This document shows positions 1 to 9,671 of a stretch of DNA of 64,000 nt, piece by piece (position 1 is the first letter of the stretch; the number at the start of each line of letters is the position of its first letter). The stretch is from the NCBI RefSeq assembly GCF_002240415.1, contig NZ_CP020028.1, positions 5,047,501 through 5,111,500 of the forward strand. The letters are read 5' to 3'. The stretch comes from Paenibacillus kribbensis. Lineage in GTDB: Bacteria > Bacillota > Bacilli > Paenibacillales > Paenibacillaceae. The notes below the pieces were generated by a model. That model was not told the DNA's origin and searched no databases. It saw nothing but the letters and a program-made list of their open reading frames with translations. The position numbers and the translations under genes were made by a program.

Positions 1-186
1 TGTCTCACTAAAATTAAAACCAAAGCAAGAGCTGATCCATCCGCCAAATACCATCAGCAGTACTGAGCTGATATATTTGAACCGCGAAGAGGTTCGGCTT
101 AAGCCATATTTATAAATCACGTTTGCCACATAAGCAACAGCTATCAGCATCCCCAAATTGATTACAAACATTATTGAAAATTGCAT
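1..186 (-). CDS. Partial membrane protein, likely 5TMR-LYT sensor N-terminus
   Basis: Only the first 62 codons are present; the gene runs off the left edge of the window. The protein starts MQFSIMFVINLGMLIAV and shows two hydrophobic segments with a short basic loop (YKYGLSRTSSRFK) between them. This layout, and the GxxxS...F pattern in the second segment, resemble the 5TM sensor domain that precedes diguanylate cyclase or histidine kinase modules in Bacillales. The output domain lies outside the window, so the activity is unknown. A neighbouring HD-GYP gene on the same strand makes a cyclic-di-GMP link plausible but unproven. Confidence 0.5.
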   Translation of the reverse strand, partial: MQFSIMFVINLGMLIAVAYVANVIYKYGLSRTSSRFKYISSVLLMVFGGWISSCFGFNFSET

Positions 187-311
187 GGACTCACACTCCC
201 ATAGCACAAAAAATTGGATGCCACGCCTATGCTAACCGCCCTTGCCTTTCTTGTAATCATAACATGAAGCCTCATCTTTCGACATGCCCCAAAGGCACTC
301 CATGGGTGCAC

Positions 312-338
312 AAAAAAAAGCGAACCGCAGCGGCTCGC
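312..338 (-). terminator. Rho-independent terminator of the HD-GYP gene
   Basis: On the minus strand a GCGAGCC / GGTTCGC stem with a five-base loop is followed by eight T residues, 23 bp past the stop of the HD-GYP gene. Confidence 0.75.
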
Positions 339-360
339 CCTCGTGAAGGTATCTCTGATT

Positions 361-1863
361 TTAGCTTATAATGCCTTTATTCCGGTGCCATTCCTGGACA
401 AATAATTCGGCAAAATAAGGGTCCCACTGAGTCCCTTTGCCTTCCTCCAATATCATAACCGCCTTTTCTTCCTTCATACCTTTTCGGTATGGGCGATCCG
501 ATGTCATCGCATCAAATGCATCTGCTACGGCAATAATCCGTCCAAAAAGCGGGATATCTTCCCCGGAAAGCTGGTCAGGGTATCCCTTGCCGTCATAGCG
601 CTCGTGGTGCGAACGCACGCCGGGCAAATAAGGGGCCATCGCATAAGCAGGCTCGACCCGGCGGAGAATGCTTTCTCCCATGACTGGGTGCATTTTAATC
701 TGGTCAAATTCCTCGTCCGTCAGCTTGCCATCCTTGAGCAATACAGCATCAGGCACGCCGATTTTACCGATATCATGCAGTAAGGCTGTTTTACGCAACA
801 AATCGAGATCCGTCTCGTTCAAGCCACCCTTTCGCCCAATGAGTACAGAGTACTCCGCCACACGCAAAGAATGTCCCGCGGTATACGCATCCCGCGCATC
901 CAGTGCTGCCGCCAAGGTAACAAAATAACTTTCCAAGAGCTGGCCATTTTTTTCTTCCCGCTCCTTGAGGCCCTCGATCATCATGTTAAAGCCTTCGACC
1001 AACTCCGCAAATTCGTCGGAATACAAGTCGCTGGCATTACTGTTCAATCGGCCTTCCTTTACTTCGTTCATTTTCTCCAGCAGGTGATGAATCGGCTGCT
1101 CGATCTCACGTGTCAGCAACCTGCCTCCCAAATAGGCAAAGGCCACGCCAAAAATTAAAATCGTTCCCGCCCATAGCCAATAGGAGCTGGAATGCGTCGC
1201 ATTCGATCGCTCCAACCGAATCTGCGTAGCCAGACAAAATAAAAACAACGGAAAAGCACCGATTAACGTGGCGCTCAACTGAAATTTATGCCGCAGTGAT
1301 AGCAGCACACGTCCCCGAAGTGACAGGTTCAGTCCATAATGCTGATGGGTTTGTTCTCGAAGCTCCTCCAGCAGTGGCCGGATCGCTCTCATCGTCAGGA
1401 AAAATTCAACCAGTGCGTGCATAGAAGCAACCAAACAAGCCCCGATACAAGCAATTACTACGTAATAAAAAGGAAAGGTAAGCTGTCCGGTATGTATCAT
1501 CCATAGGGCTAAGCCTGCTGCCGGAATGGAAAACCCCAACAAATGCGGCCCAATAATACGTAAAACCGACAAATTAGGCAGATGGTGAATTCGTACATAC
1601 ACCGCTTCTGCATCCTTGAATGTTGTGGATTTACCGTAAAAAAAACGACGAACCGGTCTCAAATGCATCTGAAACGCCATGACTTCACAGCCAATCATAA
1701 TGGCACTGGAAATTACAATAATTTTCACAAGTCCGAGTAATTCATACTGGGCTACATTTAGCTTGGAAAATACAAAAATCGCACCTACCAATAATACAGC
1801 GGTAAACGAACCTATAACATAGTTCAGGATAACATGCTGAATAAAGCGCTTATAGATCGGCAA
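361..1863 (-). CDS. Membrane HD-GYP cyclic-di-GMP phosphodiesterase with HAMP domain
   Basis: A 500-residue protein. Roughly residues 1-240 hold about six hydrophobic segments, residues 240-295 look like a HAMP linker (EIEQPIHHLLEKMNEVKEG), and residues 310-495 form an HD-GYP domain. The metal-binding HDIGKIGVPD and the signature HHERYDGKGYP are both intact, so hydrolysis of cyclic-di-GMP is the expected reaction. The start is a TTG preceded by AGAGGGG at good spacing; no ATG is better placed. The gene is monocistronic, closed by the hairpin at 312-338. The sensed signal is unknown. Confidence 0.88.
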   Translation of the reverse strand: MPIYKRFIQHVILNYVIGSFTAVLLVGAIFVFSKLNVAQYELLGLVKIIVISSAIMIGCEVMAFQMHLRPVRRFFYGKSTTFKDAEAVYVRIHHLPNLSVLRIIGPHLLGFSIPAAGLALWMIHTGQLTFPFYYVVIACIGACLVASMHALVEFFLTMRAIRPLLEELREQTHQHYGLNLSLRGRVLLSLRHKFQLSATLIGAFPLFLFCLATQIRLERSNATHSSSYWLWAGTILIFGVAFAYLGGRLLTREIEQPIHHLLEKMNEVKEGRLNSNASDLYSDEFAELVEGFNMMIEGLKEREEKNGQLLESYFVTLAAALDARDAYTAGHSLRVAEYSVLIGRKGGLNETDLDLLRKTALLHDIGKIGVPDAVLLKDGKLTDEEFDQIKMHPVMGESILRRVEPAYAMAPYLPGVRSHHERYDGKGYPDQLSGEDIPLFGRIIAVADAFDAMTSDRPYRKGMKEEKAVMILEEGKGTQWDPYFAELFVQEWHRNKGIIS

Positions 1864-2010
1864 ATTGCTACCCCTCTTTTCATCCGTACGCTCATATAAT
1901 ATCTTGTTTATTCAATATCGGAGTCCAACCATCAAAAGTTAACCTTCTTCACCAACAAAACAACCACATATCCGATGATACGCGGTTGTCGTGATTACCA
2001 ATAAGACCCC

Positions 2011-2039
2011 TTGTGTTTTAGAATCATTCTTGCTATACT
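2011..2039 (+). promoter_or_regulatory. Promoter for a candidate non-coding RNA
   Basis: TTGTGT (2011-2016) and TATACT (2034-2039) are separated by exactly 17 bp, giving a plausible sigma-A promoter with a start near 2046. No convincing protein gene follows on this strand before the terminator at 2368. Confidence 0.5.
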
Positions 2040-2045
2040 GTAAAA

Positions 2046-2398
2046 GTATGTATTAACCCCATAGGATTCCGCGCAATAGGCTACACTCCTAATCACCGCA
2101 TGGAGCTTCTCCAAATTTTATGTATAACCCTAATGTAGAATTTTGAGCTTTTGCCAAAAGATTTTCACATTCACACTGGCGCGGTCATCGGAGCCGCAAG
2201 GACGAAAGAGAGGTAGGGCTTTTGTCGTTTGGAAAATGAACAGTGGAATCAGACTGCCCCTTATGAACATGCTGACCATATTATGCAAGGCAGCAGGGGT
2301 TGAATATATATTATGCCGTCAAACGATGAAGTTTGAACAGGCCATGCAGTATACGTAGACTGCACCCAATCCTCCGGATGATCCCCGGGGGATTTTTT
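2046..2398 (+). ncRNA. Candidate stand-alone structured RNA, about 350 nt
   Basis: This stretch runs from a good promoter to a strong terminator (AATCCTCCGG / CCGGGGGATT plus six T, 2368-2398) with no well-supported gene between. The middle has local pairings, for example GCGG/CCGC and GACGAAAG/CTTTTGTC between about 2175 and 2240, and CCCCT/AGGGG around 2258-2299. An open frame of 71 codons (2143-2358) crosses it but has no clear ribosome site and an unnatural composition. It does not match RNase P RNA, tmRNA, SRP RNA, or the cyclic-di-GMP riboswitch consensus as I remember them. The rest of the 1864-2587 gap holds nothing else I can name. Confidence 0.4.
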
Positions 2399-2422
2399 AT
2401 ATTGATGAGCCTGTGTATGAAC

Positions 2423-2456
2423 AAAAAAGTGGCCCTGCCGATACATCGGCAGGGCC
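2423..2456 (-). terminator. Terminator of the small winged-helix gene
   Basis: A perfect 11-bp stem GGCCCTGCCGA / TCGGCAGGGCC with a four-base loop is followed on the minus strand by ACTTTTTT. Confidence 0.75.
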
Positions 2457-2587
2457 TATAGCTTGATCAAAAAGGGGTTAATACGGTCATTATAGTCTCT
2501 CTTTCTTAAAATTAAATGATATGCACCTTAAAAACTCATTAATTTTCCAGTTTAAAATATCTGAGAATTTTGTTAACTCTTCACCTT

Positions 2588-2899
2588 CTAATAATTCGTC
2601 CAATATTCTGTGTTGTCCGGCGGTGTCGTTGGTGTATTGGAACGCCCTGTCTCCATTGGAGTACGGCTATGGACCGAAGGCCGCTCCCATCCTTCCAGTA
2701 AAATTACATGTTGGGTGCCTGTGCTATTTTCCCATGTGATATAGCGCTCTTGTTCCATATGTCGCAACGCGGCTGTAATTTCAGTATCTCGCTTGCCCGT
2801 TTTGACGGTTAATTCCGTCATCGTTGGCATATGGCGATGCTGGGCAAAATAGTTATACAAAATACGTAGCAGCTTTCGTTCCAAATCAGGCAGCATCAT
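2588..2899 (-). CDS. Small winged-helix protein with an SOS-type operator
   Basis: A 103-residue protein with a helix-turn-helix in residues 1-70; MPTMTELTVKTGKRDTEI resembles the DNA-binding helices of LexA-type winged domains. The last 35 residues are polar and rich in Pro, Thr and Asn, so look disordered. There is no LexA protease or dimerisation domain. Two adjacent ATG codons follow GGGAGGAAAG; the second (2896) is better spaced. The promoter contains a perfect GAACATATGTTC palindrome just past an extended -10, which suggests LexA control or autoregulation. Function unknown. Confidence 0.7.
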   Translation of the reverse strand: MMLPDLERKLLRILYNYFAQHRHMPTMTELTVKTGKRDTEITAALRHMEQERYITWENSTGTQHVILLEGWERPSVHSRTPMETGRSNTPTTPPDNTEYWTNY

Positions 2900-2951
2900 C
2901 TTTCCTCCCTTTCAGTTCCCGGCCAGCCATTGACCGAGATGATTATCATAA

Positions 2952-2965
2952 AGAACATATGTTCT
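2952..2965. promoter_or_regulatory. SOS/LexA-type box and extended -10
   Basis: AGAACATATGTTCT is a perfect palindrome matching the Gram-positive LexA (DinR) core GAAC-N4-GTTC. On the minus strand it lies directly downstream of TGCTATAAT, an extended -10 element, so a bound repressor would cover the transcription start of the winged-helix gene. Confidence 0.65.
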
Positions 2966-2978
2966 CATTATAGCATAT

Positions 2979-3010
2979 AAAAATGCATCCTCCTACTGGA
3001 AGATGCATTT
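2979..3010 (-). terminator. Terminator of a 40-codon membrane peptide gene
   Basis: The arms AAATGCATC and GATGCATTT enclose a 12-base loop; the minus strand continues TTTTTATAT. It lies just beyond the stop of the small gene at 3034-3156. Confidence 0.65.
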
Positions 3011-3033
3011 GGGCTTGTATGCCCATGCCAAAT

Positions 3034-3156
3034 TCAATTTTTTTCCTTCTCTTCGCGGCTGACCGAGCGCAGCCACCAGCCGATTCCCCCAACGCTTCCC
3101 AATGCCAAAACCGTCAGGGAAATAATGTAGAATAAATGAAATGCACGATCACTCAT
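3034..3156 (-). CDS. 40-residue single-span membrane peptide
   Basis: The frame encodes MSDRAFHLFYIISLTVLALG, continues to an aromatic GGIGWWLRS segment and ends in a charged SREEKEKN tail. One transmembrane helix (about residues 8-30) with a charged cytoplasmic end is evident. It has a strong ribosome site, AAGGAGG, eight bases before the ATG, and its own terminator. No family is recognised; it could be a membrane-protein partner or a sporulation peptide. Confidence 0.65.
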   Translation of the reverse strand: MSDRAFHLFYIISLTVLALGSVGGIGWWLRSVSREEKEKN

Positions 3157-3270
3157 AGCAATCGCCTCCTTATTTTATGTATACACTTTCCAGCTAAGAC
3201 TGTAAACCTCTTTTTGGCCTTCCGCTCTATTTTTACCAAATTCGCGACATTAAATATCTGCCTGCAAAAC

Positions 3271-3305
3271 AAAAAAGGCTTTCGGCATATCACCGAAAGC
3301 CTTTA
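3271..3305. terminator. Bidirectional hairpin terminator
   Basis: AAAGGCTTTCGG and CCGAAAGCCTTT form a 12-bp stem around a seven-base loop; in minus orientation six T residues follow, ending the gene at 3330-3659. Confidence 0.8.
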
Positions 3306-3329
3306 TTCATCTGAAGTCCTCAGGCTGAA

Positions 3330-3659
3330 TTACGCCTTATTCCTCTTGCTGTATCTAATAAAAGCAATCACAAGCGCTACGGCAAACAATATTCCGCTGA
3401 CCACCCATGTTGTCAGAAATGCCATACCCAAACCGACATTCGCCCCCATCGTCGGGTGCTTCATTACATTTAACATCGAGCCCTGCATCATAAATATGGT
3501 ACAAAATAAAACAACGGGCGCCAAAATAATCGTGCTTGCCGTCTTTCGGCTACCCGATACTGCGATCACACACAGTGCGGCGATCACCAGGATTATCCAA
3601 TATATAGCCGCTTCCCAAATCATTGAAGTGCCCACCTGTTCAACCTCTTTTCTATCCAT
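3330..3659 (-). CDS. Small three-helix membrane protein of unknown function
   Basis: A 109-residue protein with three hydrophobic spans (about residues 14-34, 42-60 and 74-100) and a basic end, RYSKRNKA. The ATG at 3659 has only a weak ribosome site. An in-frame GTG nine codons in is preceded by AAAGAGG at good spacing and may be the real start. No enzymatic motif is visible and the family is not recognised. Confidence 0.65.
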   Translation of the reverse strand: MDRKEVEQVGTSMIWEAAIYWIILVIAALCVIAVSGSRKTASTIILAPVVLFCTIFMMQGSMLNVMKHPTMGANVGLGMAFLTTWVVSGILFAVALVIAFIRYSKRNKA

Positions 3660-3807
3660 TCATAAATGTCTCTTCTATTGTAACAGACGTCACACAGTGA
3701 ACCAAGCCATTTTTGATAAGAGAAGGGGTAATTCCCACGGACAACGTAAATAATGTATAGTAGTAGAGTAGAAGTCCTCTATCAAAGACATGAAAGGAAA
3801 TGATCCC

Positions 3808-4176
3808 ATGAGAAGTGCAAGCCCTTATATCATTGTAAACGATGTACAGCAGACGGTTGATTATTATCAATCTGTTTTTGGTGGAGAAATCAAAGTGCTG
3901 AACAAGCATGAAGGCAAGCTTTTACACGCAGAGCTTCACTTGGGCAACAGTCTTATCCATTTTTCCGATTCCTACGGTAAGCCGCTGAAAGCACAGCATG
4001 TACAAATCATTCTCGACTGTGAGAGTGAGGAGGAGCTTAAGCACGCTTACCACGCATTGGCCGAAAAAGGGACGATCACCGTGGAACTGCAGGATACCTT
4101 CTTTGGTGCGCTGCACGGCCAAGTAACGGATCACCTGAATCAGATTGAATGGGTAATGAACTATTTCAAGAGATGA
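3808..4176 (+). CDS. VOC (glyoxalase/PhnB-like) family protein
   Basis: A 122-residue protein of the vicinal oxygen chelate fold: MRSASPYIIVNDVQQTVDYY opens with the usual beta-alpha unit, and the C-terminal half carries DTFFGALHGQVTDHLNQIEW, typical of PhnB-type members. The ligand or substrate cannot be told from sequence. ATG at 3808 is preferred over the one at 3790 because AAAGGAA lies eight bases before it. The 3' end overlaps the convergent gene at 4161 by 16 bp, so no separate terminator fits between them. Confidence 0.8.
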   Translation: MRSASPYIIVNDVQQTVDYYQSVFGGEIKVLNKHEGKLLHAELHLGNSLIHFSDSYGKPLKAQHVQIILDCESEEELKHAYHALAEKGTITVELQDTFFGALHGQVTDHLNQIEWVMNYFKR

Positions 4177-5828
4177 GCACGTTCAGCGGCCATGACCGAA
4201 TATGTCTTGTAGCCGCCATCAACATTTCTCACCGAATAACCATGTTGAGTCAAAATTCTGGCCGCCAGATAGCCGCGCAAGCCGACCTGACAAGATACCG
4301 CGATCTCCCGATCAAGAGGGATTTCCGACATTCGATCTCTAAGCTCAGCCAAAGGAATATGAATAGAACCTGGAATGGCTCCAGCCTGCAGCTCCACCTT
4401 ATCCCTGACATCTATAATGACACCGCCATTGCGGTGAAAATCGTCAACTTCATGCCACTGTAACGTTTGGACCAGCCCATCCATGATATTGGAAGCCACG
4501 TAACCAGCCATATTCACAGGATCTTTTGCCGAAGAATAAGGAGGCGCATAAGCAAGCTCAAGGTCAGCCAGATCACGGACATTCATATTGCCGCGAATAG
4601 CTGTCGCAATGACATCAATCCTTTTGTCTGCTCCATCAGCTCCAACCGTCTGGGCTCCGTATATCACGCCAGTCTCTGGATTAAAAAGCAGCTTGATCGC
4701 AATGGGCGATGCCCCGGGATAATAACCTGCATGCGAACCGGGATGAATATGAATCGCTTTATAGGGAACGCCCAGCCGTGACAATGTTTTTTCGTTATTT
4801 CCTGTAGAGGCTGCGGTCAATGCAAAGACCTTAATGACGGATGTTCCGAGCGCGCCATCATAGGAAATCGCCTGACCATTAATGTGATCTGCCGCCAAAC
4901 GCCCCTGGCGATTAGCTCCCCAAGCCAGCGGCACCATGGTTGCAAACCCGTGATTGCGGTCTTTGACCTGGATGGCGTCCCCTACCGCATAAATGGCCGG
5001 GTCGCTGGTTTGCAGCTGGGCATTAACCTGAATAGCCCCGCGAAAACCAAGCTCCAATCCGCTTTGCTTGGCCAGCTCATTTTCAGGAACCACACCAATT
5101 GCCAGAATAACCATGTCTGTCTGAAGCATATCACCGGAGGTCAAACGGAGCCGTGTACCCTGGCCTTCAAAAGCCGCAACTCCTTCCTCCAAACGTATCT
5201 CCACCCCGTTCAGCTTCATATGCTGCTCTACCAACTTGGCCATTTCAGGATCTAGCGGATTAAGGACTTGCTGTCCCATGTCAACAAGGGTCACCGCAAG
5301 GCCGCGTTCCCGCAAATTGTCGGCCATCTCCAGCCCGATAAATCCGGCACCGATCACCGTGGCATGTTTGGGCTGGCTTTCATCTACATACGTCTTAATG
5401 ACATCCGTATCATGAATATTTCTTAGTGTAAATACATTCGCAGCTTCATGCAATCCGGGAATGTCCGGTATCATCGGCTTGGCTCCCGGCGACAATACCA
5501 CAATGTCATACGGCTGCTCACCCGTCTCTCCTGTCGTCATGTCACGGAAGCGGACGAGCTTATGCTCGCGGTCGATTTGCACCACTTCGTTCAGTACCCG
5601 CACATCTATATTAAAGCGTTCTCTAATCCCTTGGGGTGTCTGGACAAACAGCTTCTCACGCGCCTGAATCGTCCCGCCAATATAGTAAGGAAGACCGCAG
5701 TTCGCAAAAGAAACATGCTCTCCGCGTTCAAACAAAATAATCTCGTCTTCCTCATTCCATCTGCGCAATCTCGCAGCAGCAGAAGCCCCACCTGCTACCC
5801 CGCCAATAACAACTATTTTTCTGCCCAT
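4161..5828 (-). CDS. CoA-disulfide reductase with C-terminal rhodanese domain
   Basis: A 555-residue flavoprotein. Residues 1-35 hold the FAD-binding GGVAGGASAAARLRR, SFANCGLPYYIGG carries the single redox Cys (about residue 44), GAGFIGLEMADNL binds NAD(P)H, and AVGDAI is the second FAD contact. Residues 465-550 form a rhodanese domain with active loop CQVGLRG. Such fusions reduce CoA disulfide or persulfide and handle reactive sulfur. The ribosome site is GGGGGCGAAGGA. The promoter is covered by two palindromes of CsoR/CstR type, consistent with persulfide-responsive control. Confidence 0.92.
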   Translation of the reverse strand: MGRKIVVIGGVAGGASAAARLRRWNEEDEIILFERGEHVSFANCGLPYYIGGTIQAREKLFVQTPQGIRERFNIDVRVLNEVVQIDREHKLVRFRDMTTGETGEQPYDIVVLSPGAKPMIPDIPGLHEAANVFTLRNIHDTDVIKTYVDESQPKHATVIGAGFIGLEMADNLRERGLAVTLVDMGQQVLNPLDPEMAKLVEQHMKLNGVEIRLEEGVAAFEGQGTRLRLTSGDMLQTDMVILAIGVVPENELAKQSGLELGFRGAIQVNAQLQTSDPAIYAVGDAIQVKDRNHGFATMVPLAWGANRQGRLAADHINGQAISYDGALGTSVIKVFALTAASTGNNEKTLSRLGVPYKAIHIHPGSHAGYYPGASPIAIKLLFNPETGVIYGAQTVGADGADKRIDVIATAIRGNMNVRDLADLELAYAPPYSSAKDPVNMAGYVASNIMDGLVQTLQWHEVDDFHRNGGVIIDVRDKVELQAGAIPGSIHIPLAELRDRMSEIPLDREIAVSCQVGLRGYLAARILTQHGYSVRNVDGGYKTYSVMAAERAHLLK

Positions 5829-5844
5829 TCCTTCGCCCCCTTAT

Positions 5845-5889
5845 ATACCCTACAGGGTATAATATATACCTATAGGGGTATGTTGTCAA
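5845..5889 (-). promoter_or_regulatory. Promoter with tandem CsoR/CstR-type operators
   Basis: On the minus strand TTGACA (5889-5884) and TATATT (5866-5861) are 17 bp apart. Two palindromes, ATACCTATAGGGGTAT (5866-5881) in the spacer and ATACCCTACAGGGTAT (5845-5860) over the start site, begin 21 bp apart, two helical turns. The C-tract/G-tract pattern matches operators of the CsoR family; the downstream gene points to the persulfide sensor CstR rather than the copper sensor. The regulator gene is not in the window. Confidence 0.75.
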
Positions 5890-5985
5890 CGCAAAAAAAG
5901 GTAGAGGATATCCCCCACCTGATCAACCACTGAATCCTGCACAAATGCCATCACAATCATCTATCCAGCCCATAACGATCACTGT

Positions 5986-7335
<1,350 letters not shown>

Positions 7336-7432
7336 TCATAGATGATTTTTCAATCATTCTCGCACAAAAAGAACCTTTTGGGAAGATAATTCTCATTATT
7401 CGGGTAGGAAATATTATTATTTTGTTTAGTAA

Positions 7433-8053
7433 TCAGGTTTCAGCTCGGAAGGTTTTGCCCAAATGGTCGCCCAAACCGAAATAATGACGAAAATTATAGA
7501 TGAGCGGGCTCCACTTGGTCGGATCAATATGATTCTCTCCGAGGATCATATCCTGGTGAACATGTACCTGTACAGCCTGGGTTTCGACGATCGCAAAATA
7601 AGGAGCATGTTCAGGTACGCGTATATCCCTCACCTCAGCTTCAATCTGAATAGGACATTCCCTGATTCGAGCAGGCTTGACCGACTTGGAGTCGACCGAA
7701 GTTAGTCCACTGATCGCATACTTATCCTTTTGATAGGTAAATCCATTTTGCTGCTTTTCCGCCGGTACAGGATGTTTGCCTGTGTATGGAGCCAACCGTT
7801 CTACATTCTCCCACATGGAAGGTCCCGGAACGTTGATCACGCATTCAGGATGCCGTTTCATATTTTCAAACGCTTTCCCGCCTATTCCAATGCCTAGTAC
7901 CAGGCAGTCACCCAATGCCCATGAGGAGGATATGGGGCTAATATTCGTCGTTCCATCCTCATTCAGCGTATTGAGTAGAATCACAGGCGTGCCGTAATAT
8001 AAAATACTTGGCTTGATCGTTTTCATGTCTTGATTATGATTCATTGGGTACAT
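7433..8053 (-). CDS. Flavin reductase-like FMN-binding protein
   Basis: A 206-residue protein with the split-barrel fold of flavin reductases: TNISPISSSWALGDCLVLGIG near the N-terminus and GLTSVDSKSVKPARIRECPIQIE in the middle are typical of this FMN-binding family. The electron donor and acceptor are not evident. The start follows GGAGAAGGGACG. It is divergent from the ArsR-type regulator at 8167, which is therefore a candidate controller, and it lies upstream of the homocysteine synthase gene. Confidence 0.8.
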   Translation of the reverse strand: MYPMNHNQDMKTIKPSILYYGTPVILLNTLNEDGTTNISPISSSWALGDCLVLGIGIGGKAFENMKRHPECVINVPGPSMWENVERLAPYTGKHPVPAEKQQNGFTYQKDKYAISGLTSVDSKSVKPARIRECPIQIEAEVRDIRVPEHAPYFAIVETQAVQVHVHQDMILGENHIDPTKWSPLIYNFRHYFGLGDHLGKTFRAET

Positions 8054-8166
8054 CGTCCCTTCTCCTTCTGTTCATATCTGCCTCCTTATTGTAAAATGTA
8101 AACATTTCAACCTTCATCGAAGTATGGATTACAAAAGTATGAGTTACAAAGGGGGACACCTGTGCC

Positions 8167-8856
8167 ATGAGCACCAAATCAAATGTAGCCATGATTGCTT
8201 CTCTCGTAAGCGAGCCTTCCCGTGCTGCGATACTTACCGTTTTATTGGACGGCAGGTTCCATACGGCAAGCGAATTGGCCCATATGGCTGGTATTAAACC
8301 GCAAACTGCCAGCTTTCATTTAGCTAAAATGACTGACGCACAGGTCGTTACTGTAGAAAAACAAGGACGGCACCGCTATTTTGGCATACAAAATCCTGAA
8401 GTCGCCCGGGTGATGGAGTCACTTTTGTCCATAGCTCCGCCTGTTCAAATTAAATCCTTCAAGCAAGCCTCTGAAAACGAGGCCATACGGCTGGCAAGAA
8501 CCTGCTACGATCATCTTGCGGGTCATTTAGGCGTGCAAATTATGGATTCCTTGATTAATAAGGGGATGCTTTCCGAGGATCAGAACGGACTTTATGTCAC
8601 GGAGAAAGGAGAGGCTTTCTTTGCAGACTTTCAGGTTAACCTTACACAAATAAAACAAAGGCGCCGCTCCTTCTCCCATAAATGCCTGGATTGGAGTGAA
8701 CGGCGCCACCATTTAGCCGGAGCCCTGGGGAGTGCCCTTTTGGACAGATTATTGACATTACACTGGATTGAACGTCTGCCCACCACCCGGGCGATCCGCA
8801 TTACAGCAGATGGTAAAAGGGGGTTTAAAGAGGTGTTTTCGATAGAGATCGGCTAG
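8167..8856 (+). CDS. ArsR-type winged-helix transcriptional regulator
   Basis: A 229-residue protein. Residues 8-90 form an ArsR-like winged helix: SEPSRAAILTVLLDG, then a recognition region AGIKPQTASFHLAKM, then a wing EKQGRHRYFGI. The C-terminal 140 residues contain a second predicted helical domain with charged RRRSFSHKCLDWSERRHHL; no metal-binding CxC motif of ArsR/SmtB is present. It faces away from the flavin reductase gene and probably controls it. Confidence 0.82.
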   Translation: MSTKSNVAMIASLVSEPSRAAILTVLLDGRFHTASELAHMAGIKPQTASFHLAKMTDAQVVTVEKQGRHRYFGIQNPEVARVMESLLSIAPPVQIKSFKQASENEAIRLARTCYDHLAGHLGVQIMDSLINKGMLSEDQNGLYVTEKGEAFFADFQVNLTQIKQRRRSFSHKCLDWSERRHHLAGALGSALLDRLLTLHWIERLPTTRAIRITADGKRGFKEVFSIEIG

Positions 8857-8882
8857 AGTTAGATAAGCTCTATGGAGAGCTA

Positions 8883-9632
8883 TCAATTCATATAAGTGCC
8901 ACCATTCATATTTATCGATTCCCCGGTTATAAAATCTGACATCTTCGAAGCTAAAAATAATACCGTATCAGCTACGTTTTCGGGAGTCCCCAGCTTCCCA
9001 AGCGGTATCCGGGCGATGGCTTGCTGACGATATTCCTGTGTCCATTGTTTGCTCATATCGGTATCAATCGGACCGGGACACACGGCATTTACGTAAATAT
9101 TGTGCTTGGCCATCTCCAGCGCCAAATGCTGGGTTAAATAATTCACTCCCGCTTTAGATGCTCCGTACGACGGTGCCGCATTCCGATGGGGCGTTTTGGC
9201 GGTCGTAGAAGTCACATTTACAATTTTCCCATAATTTTTTTCAATCATATGGGGCAATACAGCCATGCACAAATATAACGTACCGTTCAGATTCACATCC
9301 AGCACTTTTTGCCAATCCTTAGTATCCATTTCCAGGGTTGAGGTACGCATGTTGATCCCGGCATTATTCACCAGGATATCTATACAACCAAAATGTTCAA
9401 TAGCAGTATGGGCCACTTTATGGGCAGTCTCTTGATCCGAGACATCTCCTGTACAGATGACGCATGTCTGACCCAGCGCATTCACTTCCGCCGCCAGATC
9501 AAGCAGCAGGTCTTCGCGGGTCCCGTTAATAACCAGGGAGGCCCCCTGTTCGGCTAGTGTGAGTGCTATAGACCTGCCGATCCCTCTGCTGGCTCCGGTC
9601 ACAACTGCTATACGCCCCTCCAAGAGCATCAT
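8883..9632 (-). CDS. SDR-family oxidoreductase, last gene of the sugar-acid operon
   Basis: A 249-residue classical short-chain dehydrogenase. TGASRGIG is the cofactor glycine motif, NNAGI follows, and the catalytic set is Ser in VTSTTAKT, then YGASKAG with Tyr and Lys. NGTRED after beta-2 does not settle NAD versus NADP. The ATG at 9632 is chosen because GGGAGGAGTGGCCC precedes it; the longer frame begins upstream of this site. It is 40 bp after the yhcH gene and probably oxidises or reduces a hydroxy or keto acid in the same pathway. The 3' end meets the convergent regulator with only a weak hairpin between. Confidence 0.85.
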   Translation of the reverse strand: MMLLEGRIAVVTGASRGIGRSIALTLAEQGASLVINGTREDLLLDLAAEVNALGQTCVICTGDVSDQETAHKVAHTAIEHFGCIDILVNNAGINMRTSTLEMDTKDWQKVLDVNLNGTLYLCMAVLPHMIEKNYGKIVNVTSTTAKTPHRNAAPSYGASKAGVNYLTQHLALEMAKHNIYVNAVCPGPIDTDMSKQWTQEYRQQAIARIPLGKLGTPENVADTVLFLASKMSDFITGESINMNGGTYMN

Positions 9633-9671
9633 GGGCCACTCCTCCCTTTCCATTTCTATGTTTTAACAAGG

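Noticed and set aside
2143..2358. A 71-codon protein gene on the plus strand
   Set aside because: No ribosome site, odd composition and no recognisable family; the segment is better explained as part of a candidate RNA.
3666..3909. Minus-strand 85-codon frame overlapping the VOC gene start
   Set aside because: No ribosome site, and the frame is antisense to a well-supported gene.
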